Below are positions 19,111 to 28,030 of a DNA stretch of 64,000 bases, one piece after another (position 1 is the stretch's first letter; every line of letters starts with the position of its first letter). Made by a program: the position numbers and the translations under genes. Origin of the DNA: Aphanothece sacrum FPU1. Lineage in GTDB: Bacteria > Cyanobacteriota > Cyanobacteriia > Cyanobacteriales > Microcystaceae. The notes beneath the pieces were generated by a model, which searched no databases, was not told the origin of the DNA, and saw only the letters and a list, made by a program, of their open reading frames with translations. The stretch spans positions 372,001-436,000 of the forward strand of contig NZ_BDQK01000017.1 of the NCBI RefSeq assembly GCF_003864295.1, in the 5' to 3' direction.

Positions 19111-20988
19111 TCAGACAGAAGCTAACGCTTCTTCAATGGTCTTATTGTAAATAATTCGCCCTAGAGTTGTTTTAATATATTGGACGATTACTTCCCCATC
19201 TTTTTCGCGAAGTTTCCGTTGACGATAGTATTTCATCACACTACCGTCCTCTAAAGTTTCCGTCTTGAGAACCTCATTATCCGGTTTATCCGTTGTCACA
19301 TCGCCTTGATAGCGTAACCAGATATAAGCGTGTAAATCAACAGCACCCTGTTGATAAGCATAAAGAGCATCATTAACACTGCCAAAATAAGAACCCCCGC
19401 CTTTTTGTGCTTTCGGGTTTTCTGCGGTGAGATAATAACAGCCTAATACCATATCCTGAGAAGGCGCAACAATGGGTCTACCCGTCGCTGGAGATAAGAT
19501 GTTGTGACAGGCCAACATTAATAAACGGGCCTCACATTGAGATTCTAAAGATAAGGGAACGTGAACCGCCATTTGATCCCCGTCAAAGTCAGCATTAAAC
19601 GCCGGACAGACCAAAGGATGTAACTGAATGGCTCGTCCTTCGACTAAAATAGGTTCAAAGGATTGAATCCCTAAACGGTGTAAAGTAGGGGCGCGGTTGA
19701 GTAATACAGGATGTCCCGTAATCACTTCATCAAGAACACCCCAAACGCTGGGATCACCGCGAACAATCAATTTTTTGGCGGCTTTAATATTATTGACCAA
19801 ACCCAAACGAATTAAACGGTGAATAACAAAGGGTTGGAACAACTCAATAGCCATTTCACGGGGTAAACCACATTGATAAATCTTGAGTTTTGGCCCCACC
19901 ACAATAACCGAACGTCCAGAATAGTCTACCCGTTTACCTAAGAGGTTTTGACGGAAACGACCTTGTTTTCCTTCAATAATGTCAGAAAGTGACTTGAGGG
20001 GACGATTATTAGCCCCTACCACTGTCCGGCCCCGTCGTCCATTATCAATTAAAGCATCCACTGCTTCTTGTAACATCCGTTTTTCATTACGGACGATAAT
20101 TTCTGGGGCTAGAATTTCTTGAAGACGAGACAAACGGTTATTACGGTTGATCACCCGTCGATATAAATCATTAAGGTCAGAAGTGGCAAACCGACCCCCA
20201 TCTAATTGCACCATCGGGCGTAAATCAGGGGGAATCACCGGAATAACGTTTAATACCATCCAATCTGGTCGGGAACCTGTAGCTACAAAATTATCAATCA
20301 CTCGTAGGCGTTTAATCAGCTTAGCCCGCTTCTGTCCTTTACTTTCAAGAATTTCTTCCCGCAGTTTTTCGGCCACTTCTTCTAAATTAATTTCTTCAAG
20401 AAGACGTTGTAAAGCTTCGGCCCCAATACCGACCTCAATACCCGACAGTTCCGAGTCTTCGGCGTATATTTGATCCTCAATTTCAATCCATTGATCTTCT
20501 GTCAGGAGTTGCTTATAACTCAAATTACTGGCATTTCCTGGGTCGAGAACCACATAAGCGTTAAAGTACACTATCTGTTCTACATCCCGTAGGGCCATAT
20601 CTAACAAGATACTCAGATAGCTAGGAATGCCTTTGAGATACCAAACATGGGTAACGGGGGCCGCTAATTTGATGAAACCCATGCGATGACGACGAACACG
20701 GGACTCGGTAACTTCTACTCCGCATCGTTCGCAAACGATCCCTCGGTGACGTACTCGTTTGTACTTACCGCACCAACATTCCCAGTCTTTGGAGGGGCCA
20801 AAAATTCGTTCACAAAATAGCCCGTCCATTTCGGGTTTGAGGGTTCGGTAGTTGATGGTTTCGGGTTTGGTCACTTCTCCGACTACAACTCCGTTGGGTA
20901 GACTTCTTTCTCCCCATTGACGGATGCGTTCGGGAGAAGCTAAGCCAATTTTTACATAGTCAAACCGTTGATCTGTTGGTCCTTTCAT
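19111..20988 (-). CDS. rpoC1: RNA polymerase gamma subunit RpoC1
   Basis: 625 residues, the cyanobacterial split beta' N-terminal half. Zinc-binding cysteines CWC...CERC are at about 70-88, and the catalytic Mg site [10 protein letters not shown] is present. It forms the active centre together with RpoB and RpoC2. Neither rpoB nor rpoC2 is adjacent: mutS lies downstream and a methyltransferase diverges upstream, as in Synechocystis, where rpoC1 is also separate. ATG 20988 gives [19 protein letters not shown], a family N-terminus. Confidence 0.98.
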   Translation of the reverse strand: MKGPTDQRFDYVKIGLASPERIRQWGERSLPNGVVVGEVTKPETINYRTLKPEMDGLFCERIFGPSKDWECWCGKYKRVRHRGIVCERCGVEVTESRVRRHRMGFIKLAAPVTHVWYLKGIPSYLSILLDMALRDVEQIVYFNAYVVLDPGNASNLSYKQLLTEDQWIEIEDQIYAEDSELSGIEVGIGAEALQRLLEEINLEEVAEKLREEILESKGQKRAKLIKRLRVIDNFVATGSRPDWMVLNVIPVIPPDLRPMVQLDGGRFATSDLNDLYRRVINRNNRLSRLQEILAPEIIVRNEKRMLQEAVDALIDNGRRGRTVVGANNRPLKSLSDIIEGKQGRFRQNLLGKRVDYSGRSVIVVGPKLKIYQCGLPREMAIELFQPFVIHRLIRLGLVNNIKAAKKLIVRGDPSVWGVLDEVITGHPVLLNRAPTLHRLGIQSFEPILVEGRAIQLHPLVCPAFNADFDGDQMAVHVPLSLESQCEARLLMLACHNILSPATGRPIVAPSQDMVLGCYYLTAENPKAQKGGGSYFGSVNDALYAYQQGAVDLHAYIWLRYQGDVTTDKPDNEVLKTETLEDGSVMKYYRQRKLREKDGEVIVQYIKTTLGRIIYNKTIEEALASV

Positions 20989-21037
20989 TGGTTATTTTTT
21001 CGTGCCTCAAAGGCTGTTGGTCAGTAATAATAGGGGT

Positions 21038-21135
21038 GAGATGCTTAGAGTTAGTAGGTGAGAGTCCTACTGATTTTAGGGGTTGGCATCATCGATGGGG
21101 TTGGTGGTAAACTCATTTATATTCTGGGGCATCTC
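21038..21135. other. Candidate structured region upstream of rpoC1
   Basis: GAGATGC (21038) pairs with GCATCTC (21129-21135). Inside are AGTAGG/CCTACT and a CATCgATG pair, and a separate GTGGGGACAGTCCCAC-type hairpin follows at about 21147-21163. The 20989-21325 gap has no gene and holds both the rpoC1 and the methyltransferase promoters. The fold is by eye only; no known RNA family is recognised. Confidence 0.3.
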
Positions 21136-21325
21136 TTGATTAAAGGTGGGACTGTCCCCACAAGCTACGGATCAATTTTCGCAAGTCATCATTATAAGGT
21201 CAATTGACTATTATACAATTTTTTATTCGTTTTGGCTCGTTGAGTAGTGATCTTTCTCCTGATCTGACAAATAGTACCAATTTGATGTATAGTCGAGAAA
21301 AATTTATTAACAATTCTCAGAAGCT

Positions 21326-22255
21326 ATGATGGTTAAACCAATTATTAAAAAAATTCTTAGAAAATTACCTTATCTCAAGGATATTTTTGCTAAAGCTGAT
21401 CAAAGAGATATTTTGATGAAGGCTTTATTTGTGCCTCCTGGACATTTTTATTCCCCTATTCCTTCTCTTGAAGAAATTAAACTGAATGAGGCTAAAATTT
21501 TTGATATTTTTCCTCAAGAAATACCTGGTATCAATCTACAGCAACAAGAACAATTAAATTTATTAAATATTTTTCAAGCTTATTATGATGAACAACCTTT
21601 TAAACAGCAGAAAACAGAAGGTTTAAGATATTATTTTGAGAACGACTATTATAGTTATTCTGATGGTATTTTTCTTTATTGTATGATGAGATATGCCCAG
21701 CCTCAAAAAATAATCGAAATTGGCTCAGGTTTCTCCTCTTGTGTCATGTTAGATACCAACGAATTATTTTTAGATAAAAAAGTTTCTTGTACTTTCATTG
21801 AACCTTATCCTGAGCGACTTTTATCTCTGGTAGGAGATGAAGAAGGCAATAACTATACTCTCATTAAACAGAAACTACAAGACATTGATTTACAGTTTTT
21901 TCAGCAATTATCAAATAATGATATCCTGTTTATTGATTCTACTCATGTTGCCAAAACAAATAGTGATGTTAATTATATCTTTTTTGAGATACTTCCTTCA
22001 CTTAAATCTGGGGTATTAATCCATATTCATGATATTTTTTATCCTTTTGAATATCCCAAATCATGGATAATACAAGAAAAAAGAGCTTGGAATGAAGTTT
22101 ATATGCTCAGAGCATTTTTACAATATAATAATAACTTTAAAATAGAATTATTTAATAATTTTTTGACGTTATTTTTTGCTGATTTTTTTCAAGAAAAAAT
22201 GCCTTTATGTCAAAAAAATACTGGAGGAAGTATTTGGTTAAGAAAAATTCAATAA
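21326..22255 (+). CDS. Class I SAM-dependent methyltransferase family protein
   Basis: 309 residues. The SAM-binding motif I is KIIEIGSGFSSCVML near 132-146, motif II acidic end FIEPYPERL, and then ILFIDSTHVAKTNSD and VLIHIHDIFYPFEYP, as in Methyltransf_24-type enzymes. Substrate is unknown; many relatives modify sugars or polyketides. The region is AT-richer than neighbouring housekeeping genes, with a monocistronic setting (divergent from rpoC1), which fits acquisition, though this is weak evidence. Confidence 0.75.
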   Translation: MMVKPIIKKILRKLPYLKDIFAKADQRDILMKALFVPPGHFYSPIPSLEEIKLNEAKIFDIFPQEIPGINLQQQEQLNLLNIFQAYYDEQPFKQQKTEGLRYYFENDYYSYSDGIFLYCMMRYAQPQKIIEIGSGFSSCVMLDTNELFLDKKVSCTFIEPYPERLLSLVGDEEGNNYTLIKQKLQDIDLQFFQQLSNNDILFIDSTHVAKTNSDVNYIFFEILPSLKSGVLIHIHDIFYPFEYPKSWIIQEKRAWNEVYMLRAFLQYNNNFKIELFNNFLTLFFADFFQEKMPLCQKNTGGSIWLRKIQ

Positions 22256-22470
22256 TTTTTATTAATTAAAGTTAATAAAATATGAATATAGTTTATTGAC
22301 TTTCATTACTTAATATATATTATTAAAATACTCTAGGTAGAAAATGGAAGAACTATTATTACTGCAAGAAGCTTTAAGTATGATTTAAACTTGAAGATAT
22401 CTAACGTTTAGCAAAATCCATATACGACCCTAACAAAACCTTAACCCTAATCTGTTAATATAATTATTAA

Positions 22471-22660
22471 GGTTCTACCGGACAAGTTATGTTAAATCAA
22501 CGTCTACACCACAGACCTTATGTCTGATACTATAGAAACAAAGCCTCCCTTCGTCCGGCTAAATTAAACCCGCGTAGACGGGTTTTGTTTTTATAGCTTA
22601 ACCCTTCAAGGTTTAAGCCCATAATTTCTAATAGTTTTAGATACTAGGTTCGGTAGAACC
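22471..22660 (+). mobile_element. Copy D of the multi-hairpin element, full length (190 bp)
   Basis: Bounded by GGTTCTACCGGACAAG and CGGTAGAACC. The order is AGACcttatGTCT, left arm CTATAGAAACAAAG, a worn GCCTCC hairpin, AAACCCGcgtagaCGGGTTT, right arm TTTTGTTTTTATAG, and TTAACCC/GGTTTAA. The two arms can pair and enclose the middle hairpins. It is exactly as long as copy G. Nothing else is seen in the 22256-22693 gap apart from a 14-codon open frame at 22344. Confidence 0.8.
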
Positions 22661-22693
22661 ATTACTAATAACTTTTAATGGTAACTAAAAATT

Positions 22694-23689
22694 ATGTTTG
22701 ATCGCATTTTTACCTCTAGTTCTGAATCTGGAAAACCTAGCCTTCTTCGTCCCCGTAAAGGTGTAATTATTGGTGTGGGACAAGTAGGAATGGCCTGTGC
22801 TTATTCTCTTTTAATTCAAGATTGTTTTGACGAATTAATCTTACAAGATATTGCCGAAGATAAGGTAGAAGGAGAAGTCTTAGACTTGATTCACGGAATG
22901 TCTTTTTTACCTCCAACAGACCTTAAAGGGGGAACTCTGAAAAATGAGGGTAAAGATGCTGATATGGTTATTATTACAGCAGGAGCAGCACAAAAACCAG
23001 GAGAAAGTCGTTTAGAATTAGTCGGTCGTAATGTTAATATCTTCAAAAGTATTTTAGCTGATGTTGTGAAATATTGCCCTAATGCTATTTTATTAATTGT
23101 TAGTAACCCTGTCGATATTATGACCTATGCTACTCTAAAATTAACAGGTTTTCCTAAAGCGAGAGTTATTGGTTCAGGAACGATATTAGATACGGGTAGA
23201 TTTCGCTCTTTATTAGGCAAAAAATTTAATATTGATCCTCGTAGTGTTCATGGTTATATTTTAGGGGAACATGGAGATAGTGAATTTCCGGTTTGGAGTT
23301 TGGCTAATATTGGAGGAGCAAAACTTATTCCTGGAGAGTGGGAAGATTTACCCATTTCTGAACAAAATGAGTTAAATTCAGTTTTTGAAGAAGTTAAAAA
23401 TGCCGCTTATCAAATTATTAAACTTAAGGGTTATACTTCCTATGCTATTGGGTTAGCTGTTACCGATATTGTGAAGGCTATTTTACGTTCTCAAGAACGC
23501 ATTTTAACTGTGAGTAGTTTAATTAATGGTTTATATGGGGTGGAGGATATTTGTTTAAGTTTACCGACAGTTATTAATGAAAAAGGAATTCTTAAAACGG
23601 TTAATTTATCTTTGAACGAACAAGAACAAGCACAATTATTAAATTCTGCTAAAGTTCTAAAAGAAGTATGTGATCAACTTAAATTTTAA
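22694..23689 (+). CDS. ldh: L-lactate dehydrogenase
   Basis: 331 residues. The NAD-binding GVGQVG motif is at 27-32, with Asp after the second strand (LILQDIAEDK), indicating NAD preference. The specificity loop AGAAQKPGESRLELVGRN carries Gln at the position that is Arg in malate dehydrogenase, so lactate/pyruvate is the expected substrate. The active-site stretch GEHGDSEFPVWS contains the catalytic His. It would regenerate NAD in fermentation in the dark. ATG 22694 lies 33 bp after a repeat element, and no second start is needed. Confidence 0.93.
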   Translation: MFDRIFTSSSESGKPSLLRPRKGVIIGVGQVGMACAYSLLIQDCFDELILQDIAEDKVEGEVLDLIHGMSFLPPTDLKGGTLKNEGKDADMVIITAGAAQKPGESRLELVGRNVNIFKSILADVVKYCPNAILLIVSNPVDIMTYATLKLTGFPKARVIGSGTILDTGRFRSLLGKKFNIDPRSVHGYILGEHGDSEFPVWSLANIGGAKLIPGEWEDLPISEQNELNSVFEEVKNAAYQIIKLKGYTSYAIGLAVTDIVKAILRSQERILTVSSLINGLYGVEDICLSLPTVINEKGILKTVNLSLNEQEQAQLLNSAKVLKEVCDQLKF

Positions 23690-23829
23690 GAGACTTTTGC
23701 TAAAAAAATATGATCTCCCTAAATCCCCCTTCAAAAGGGGGACTTGTCATAAACAAACATTTTTTAAGAAGAGATCACAAGAGAACCACTTTAGGGCATA
23801 ATAAAATATTATTGTTAATTTTTAAGTCT

Positions 23830-24045
23830 ATGTCTCTTTCTAGAACTGAGGTTAAACAACTGTTAGAACGGCTAATTTTTGAAGAAACTGATCCCGAAGA
23901 CTGGGTACAAGATATTTGGGATTTAAGCGCGCTTCATGGAGAAAATGCGGCTAAATTATTCGATGTTTTTAAGGCTTTATTAGACTGTTGTTCAGAGGAA
24001 CAATTAAACAATTTATTGATCTCTTTGTATCAAGAACAATTGTAG
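23830..24045 (+). CDS. Hypothetical small acidic protein
   Basis: 71 residues from ATG 23830 (MSLSRTEVKQLLERLIFEETDPEDWVQDIWDL...). An upstream extension to 23710 is open but starts in low-complexity spacer and is not supported. The protein is acidic and likely all-helical. Not recognised. It follows ldh by 140 bp and converges on ilvH. Confidence 0.55.
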   Translation: MSLSRTEVKQLLERLIFEETDPEDWVQDIWDLSALHGENAAKLFDVFKALLDCCSEEQLNNLLISLYQEQL

Positions 24046-24068
24046 GGTGGGCATTGCCCACCTACTGA

Positions 24069-24587
24069 TTAAACCTTAGCTTCTAGAGACTTCAGATATT
24101 CCGTATTGACCCCAGATTCACGAGTTAGGGCAATTTTACCTGTTCGCGCTACTTCTCGAATACCAAACTTATTCAACATCTGAACAATAGCGACTAATTT
24201 ACCAGGATCGCCCACTACTTCTATAGTGACACTTTCTTCAGCAATATCCACAATTCTAGCGCGGAAAACCTGAGCTAATTCGATAACTTCAGCCCGGTTA
24301 GCAGCAATCGCATTGACCTTAACTAACATTAATTCCCGTTCCACACAAGGAATTTGAGTGATATCATTAACTTTGAGGACATTGATCAGCTTATAGAGTT
24401 GCTTGGTCAACTGTTCAATACTATTCTCATCCCCTGGCACTACCATTGTAATCCGGGATATGCCCACTTGTTCAGCAGGCCCTACCGCCAAACTTTCAAT
24501 ATTGAACCCACGACGGGCAAATAAACCAGCAATGCGGGTTAAGACTCCGGCCTCATCTTCAACTAAAACAGAGAGTGTGTGTTTCAT
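24069..24587 (-). CDS. ilvH: Acetolactate synthase small (regulatory) subunit
   Basis: 172 residues, the usual length. An N-terminal ACT domain ([34 protein letters not shown], valine-binding) and the C-terminal ALS-small domain (ELMLVKVNA..., [19 protein letters not shown]) are both complete. It activates the large subunit and confers branched-chain amino acid feedback. The large subunit is not in the window. ATG 24587 is used. Confidence 0.97.
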   Translation of the reverse strand: MKHTLSVLVEDEAGVLTRIAGLFARRGFNIESLAVGPAEQVGISRITMVVPGDENSIEQLTKQLYKLINVLKVNDITQIPCVERELMLVKVNAIAANRAEVIELAQVFRARIVDIAEESVTIEVVGDPGKLVAIVQMLNKFGIREVARTGKIALTRESGVNTEYLKSLEAKV

Positions 24588-24747
24588 TCTAATTCAATCG
24601 CCAATTTCCTCAACAATTTAAGCCAATCAACTACAATATTTAGGGTGTTCTTTGATTAGTGTAATCATTGTTTATTCTATCACAAATATCTTAAGTCCTT
24701 TTTCTAATTTTGGTGGAAATTTTAAGGTAAACTTCCACCAAAAATTC

Positions 24748-24969
24748 GTAGGGGCGGGTTTATTTAACTTTTTTGTGAGAATCATGGATTTGGTAAAAAA
24801 CCCAGGGCGGGTTTATTTAACTTTTTTGTGAGAATCATGGATTTGGTAAAAAACCCAGGGCGGGTTTATTTAACTTTTTTGTGAGAATCATGGATTTGGT
24901 AAAAACCCAGGGCGGGTTTATTTAACTTTTTTGTGAGAATCATGGATTTGGTAAAAAACCCGCCCCTAC
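24748..24969 (+). repeat. Four tandem 52-53-bp repeats with palindromic ends
   Basis: Units start at 24752, 24805, 24858 and 24910. Each runs GGGCGGGTTTATTTAAC...GGTAAAAAACCC and joins the next as CCCA|GGGCGGG. The block begins TAGGGGCGGGTTT and ends AAACCCGCCCCTAC, so its outer ends are inverted repeats. The single-unit version occurs at 63389-63460. It fills most of the gap before the CHAT gene, together with a repeated TAATTTTGTCTACCTACTTA motif at 25000-25050. Confidence 0.9.
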
Positions 24970-25067
24970 TACAAAAATCCGCCCCTACAAATTTTGTGTA
25001 ATTAATTTTGTCTACCTACTTATAATTAATTTTGTTTACCTACTTATTAGTAAACTGCGATCGTTTT

Positions 25068-27785
25068 ATGTTCCGTCATTTTATCTCATTTTTTCTATTA
25101 ATTTGTCTCAGTTTATCCGCTAGTCTGGGCATAGCTAAACTAAGTGAGGTTAGGGTGATGGCTTCTGTACCTCCTTCTGAAATCCCTCAAATCCAGACCC
25201 AACCAGAAGAACAAGCTAAAGAATGGTATCGTCAAGGACAGTTAAAACAAGCTATTGAACTATGGCAAAAAATAGCTCAGGACTACGAAAAACAAGGCGA
25301 TAAACTCAATCAAGGGCGAATTTTGAGTAATTTAGCCTTAGCTTATTCTCAAGTGGGTGCATGGGAACTTGCACAAACTGCCATGACTCAAAGTTTAGAC
25401 CTACTGCAAAAACAAACCCTAGCCACCCCAAATCAGACTCGTTTACCCATTTTAGCAGAAGCGTTAAACGTTCAGGGAACCTTATTTTTAGCTAAAGGAG
25501 ACACTTTAGATGCTTTATCCACTTGGGAACAAGCAACCGCTACCTATAGACAAGTAGGAGACGAATTAGGGCTTTTTCGCACCCAAATCAATCAATCAAG
25601 GGCATTACAAGGGTTGGGACTGTATCGACCCGCTTGTGAGAAACTGGTCAAGTTATTGCTAAAAAATAGCTTAAGTTGTCAAAATATAGACCTTCAGTCC
25701 CTTAAACCTCTATTTACTGATTCTTTGTCTCCCTTACAACGGGAAGGTTTGCTAAGTTTAGCCTCTGTGTTGCGTCAACTGGATGGGGTAGATACTTCTA
25801 GGTGGATTTTAGAGCAATTATTAGATAAGTTACCGCAAGAAGATAAAGTGGCTTCTATTTGGCTTAATTTAGGGCAAACGTTACAAATGCAGGGAGAAAT
25901 TGAGGAAGCTCAAAAAAGTTATCAAATGGCGATCGCCGTTTCCTCTAGGGGTGAGATTCAATTAAAATCCCAACTCGCTCAACTGTATTTATTAGAGATA
26001 AAAGGAGAATGGCAGAGTATACCAGATATTATAGAAGCAATTGAGCAAAATATAGCAATTTTACCTGTTAATAAAACAAAAATTGATGCTCAACTTAATT
26101 TAGGTCAAAGGTTAATAGAACAAGCAAATATAAACGTTTATAGTCAAATTAAACTATATTGGCAGTTAATAGAAAATAAAATAACTCAGGCTCGACAAGA
26201 AGCTCAAAAGATTGGTTATGCGCGGGGGGAAACTTACGCATTAGGAAATTTAGGGGAACTATATGAAACATTGGCTTTAGCTAAACTATGTCAAAAAAAG
26301 CCGATTTCTAGTGAAAATTGTCGTCAAGCTTATCAATTCCAAGATAGGGAAAAATTAACATTAAATTCATCTCAACTTTGGCTAAAAGCTCAACAATTAA
26401 CCGAACAAGCTTTGATGCAATCTCAGGCATTACAAGCACCAGAAATGATCTATTTATGGCAATGGCAACTAGGGAGAATTTGGGGGGCTTCTGGACGCAA
26501 AGAGGAGGCAATAAAAGCCTATTTAGCAGCAGTTAATACCCTCAAAAGTGTCACGGCTGATTTAGGGGCAAATCGAGAATTTCAGTTATCATTTCAAGAT
26601 AAAATTGAACCTGTTTATCGGGAGTTATTGGGGTTATTATTACCAAAAAATAATAATGAATTAGTCTCCGAAGATAATTTAAACGAAGCTAGACAACAAA
26701 TTGAAGCTTTACAAATTGCTGAATTAAATAATTTCTTTCGTTCTATTTGTGTTGAAAGTCAACCCGTTGATGTAGATAAAATTGATATTTCAGCCGCTAT
26801 TTTATATCCCATTATTTTAAGCGATCGCTTAGTAGTTTTATTAAGTATTCCTAATCAACCTTTACAGGTTTATGTTACCTCTATAGACAAAAAAGAATTA
26901 GAAAAAGTTGTCGAACAATTACGTTATACTATTGTGATTCGTAGTCAAAGGGAATTTTATGACTATGGACAACAAGTTTATCAATGGTTAATTAAGCCTT
27001 TTATTCAACAATTAGAAAACGCAGAGATTAAAACCTTAGTATTTGTTCCTGATGGAGTATTTCGTAATATTCCCATGGCTACTTTATATGATGGTAAACA
27101 ATATTTAATAGAAAAATATCGAGTAGCTTTAACACCTGGACTGACGTTACTTTCTCCTGAAGCGTTACAAAAAAAAGGTTTAAATACCCTATTTGCTGGA
27201 TTAACAGAAATTGCCGAAAAACCAGGGTTAACCCCTTTATTATTTGTCAATGAAGAATTAGATGCAGTTCGCTCTCAAGTAACTAGTACCGTTTTGCTTA
27301 ATCAACAATTTACCTTAACTGATTTACAGCAAACTTTGCAATATAATTCCTTTACCATTGTGCATTTTGCCACTCATGGTCAATTTAGTTCCCAATTTAA
27401 AGATACCTTTATTTTGACTTGGAATAGTTTGATTAATATTCTCGAATTAGAAGAACTTCTTCAGAAAAATGATATCAAAGGAACTAAACCCATTGAGTTG
27501 TTAATATTAAGTGCTTGTGAAACGGCTACGGGCGATCGCCAAGCGGCATTAGGATTAGCAGGATTCTCTGTTCGTGCGGGTGCGAGAAGTACAATTGCAA
27601 CACTTTGGTCGGTTAATGATCAAGCTTCGGCTGCTTTAATGGATCAATTTTATCGTCAATTAGCTACTCAAAATGTCTCAAAAGCAGAAGCTCTTAGAAA
27701 AGCACAATTAGCATTATTAAAAAACCGTTGGTATCGTCATCCTTTTTATTGGTCTCCTTATATTTTAGTGGGAAATTGGCTTTAA
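25068..27785 (+). CDS. Exported TPR-CHAT (caspase-like) protein
   Basis: From ATG 25068, 905 residues; a TTG frame opens at 25032, but ATG gives a clean signal peptide (MFRHFISFFLLICLSLSASLG). Residues about 60-540 are TPR repeats. Residues about 610-905 are a CHAT domain with the His of VHFATHGQF (about 770) and Cys of LILSACETATGD (about 817), the caspase-like dyad. CHAT proteases are known in death and defence circuits, and TPR-CHAT proteins are common in cyanobacteria. Secretion suggests an envelope target; partner unknown. No effector gene is adjacent. Confidence 0.9.
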   Translation: MFRHFISFFLLICLSLSASLGIAKLSEVRVMASVPPSEIPQIQTQPEEQAKEWYRQGQLKQAIELWQKIAQDYEKQGDKLNQGRILSNLALAYSQVGAWELAQTAMTQSLDLLQKQTLATPNQTRLPILAEALNVQGTLFLAKGDTLDALSTWEQATATYRQVGDELGLFRTQINQSRALQGLGLYRPACEKLVKLLLKNSLSCQNIDLQSLKPLFTDSLSPLQREGLLSLASVLRQLDGVDTSRWILEQLLDKLPQEDKVASIWLNLGQTLQMQGEIEEAQKSYQMAIAVSSRGEIQLKSQLAQLYLLEIKGEWQSIPDIIEAIEQNIAILPVNKTKIDAQLNLGQRLIEQANINVYSQIKLYWQLIENKITQARQEAQKIGYARGETYALGNLGELYETLALAKLCQKKPISSENCRQAYQFQDREKLTLNSSQLWLKAQQLTEQALMQSQALQAPEMIYLWQWQLGRIWGASGRKEEAIKAYLAAVNTLKSVTADLGANREFQLSFQDKIEPVYRELLGLLLPKNNNELVSEDNLNEARQQIEALQIAELNNFFRSICVESQPVDVDKIDISAAILYPIILSDRLVVLLSIPNQPLQVYVTSIDKKELEKVVEQLRYTIVIRSQREFYDYGQQVYQWLIKPFIQQLENAEIKTLVFVPDGVFRNIPMATLYDGKQYLIEKYRVALTPGLTLLSPEALQKKGLNTLFAGLTEIAEKPGLTPLLFVNEELDAVRSQVTSTVLLNQQFTLTDLQQTLQYNSFTIVHFATHGQFSSQFKDTFILTWNSLINILELEELLQKNDIKGTKPIELLILSACETATGDRQAALGLAGFSVRAGARSTIATLWSVNDQASAALMDQFYRQLATQNVSKAEALRKAQLALLKNRWYRHPFYWSPYILVGNWL

Positions 27786-27813
27786 AAAATCCTTCCAGGA
27801 CTTATCAACCTGC

Positions 27814-27890
27814 TAAGTACCACGCGCAAAATTAATTGCACAGTCTCCGGCGCGGGTTTTGATAAGTAGGTAGGCAAAATTAATTACATA
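27814..27890 (+). repeat. Small repeat element (TAAGTAC...AAAATTAATTGCACAG)
   Basis: The left part is nearly identical to 63316-63365 (AAAATTAATTGCACAG.CTCCGGCGCGGGTTTTGAT), and it ends with AAGTAGGTAGGCAAAATTAATTACA, a copy of the opposite end of that element. It appears to be an internally deleted or rearranged copy. Confidence 0.6.
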
Positions 27891-28030
27891 AAACTGATAT
27901 AATGTGGTATATTACGTCACCCATTCGGTTTACGTCCTCTTTGGACTTGCTTAATTTTCACAAAACAGCTACAATGAAGTCTAATTTTTGTAAATGATCG
28001 AACCTTCAACATCACTCACTCTTGTGAGAA

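Noticed and set aside
20147-20473. 108-codon + strand frame inside rpoC1
   Set aside because: It is antisense to conserved rpoC1 coding sequence, Arg/Ser-rich, and has no domain; a shadow frame.
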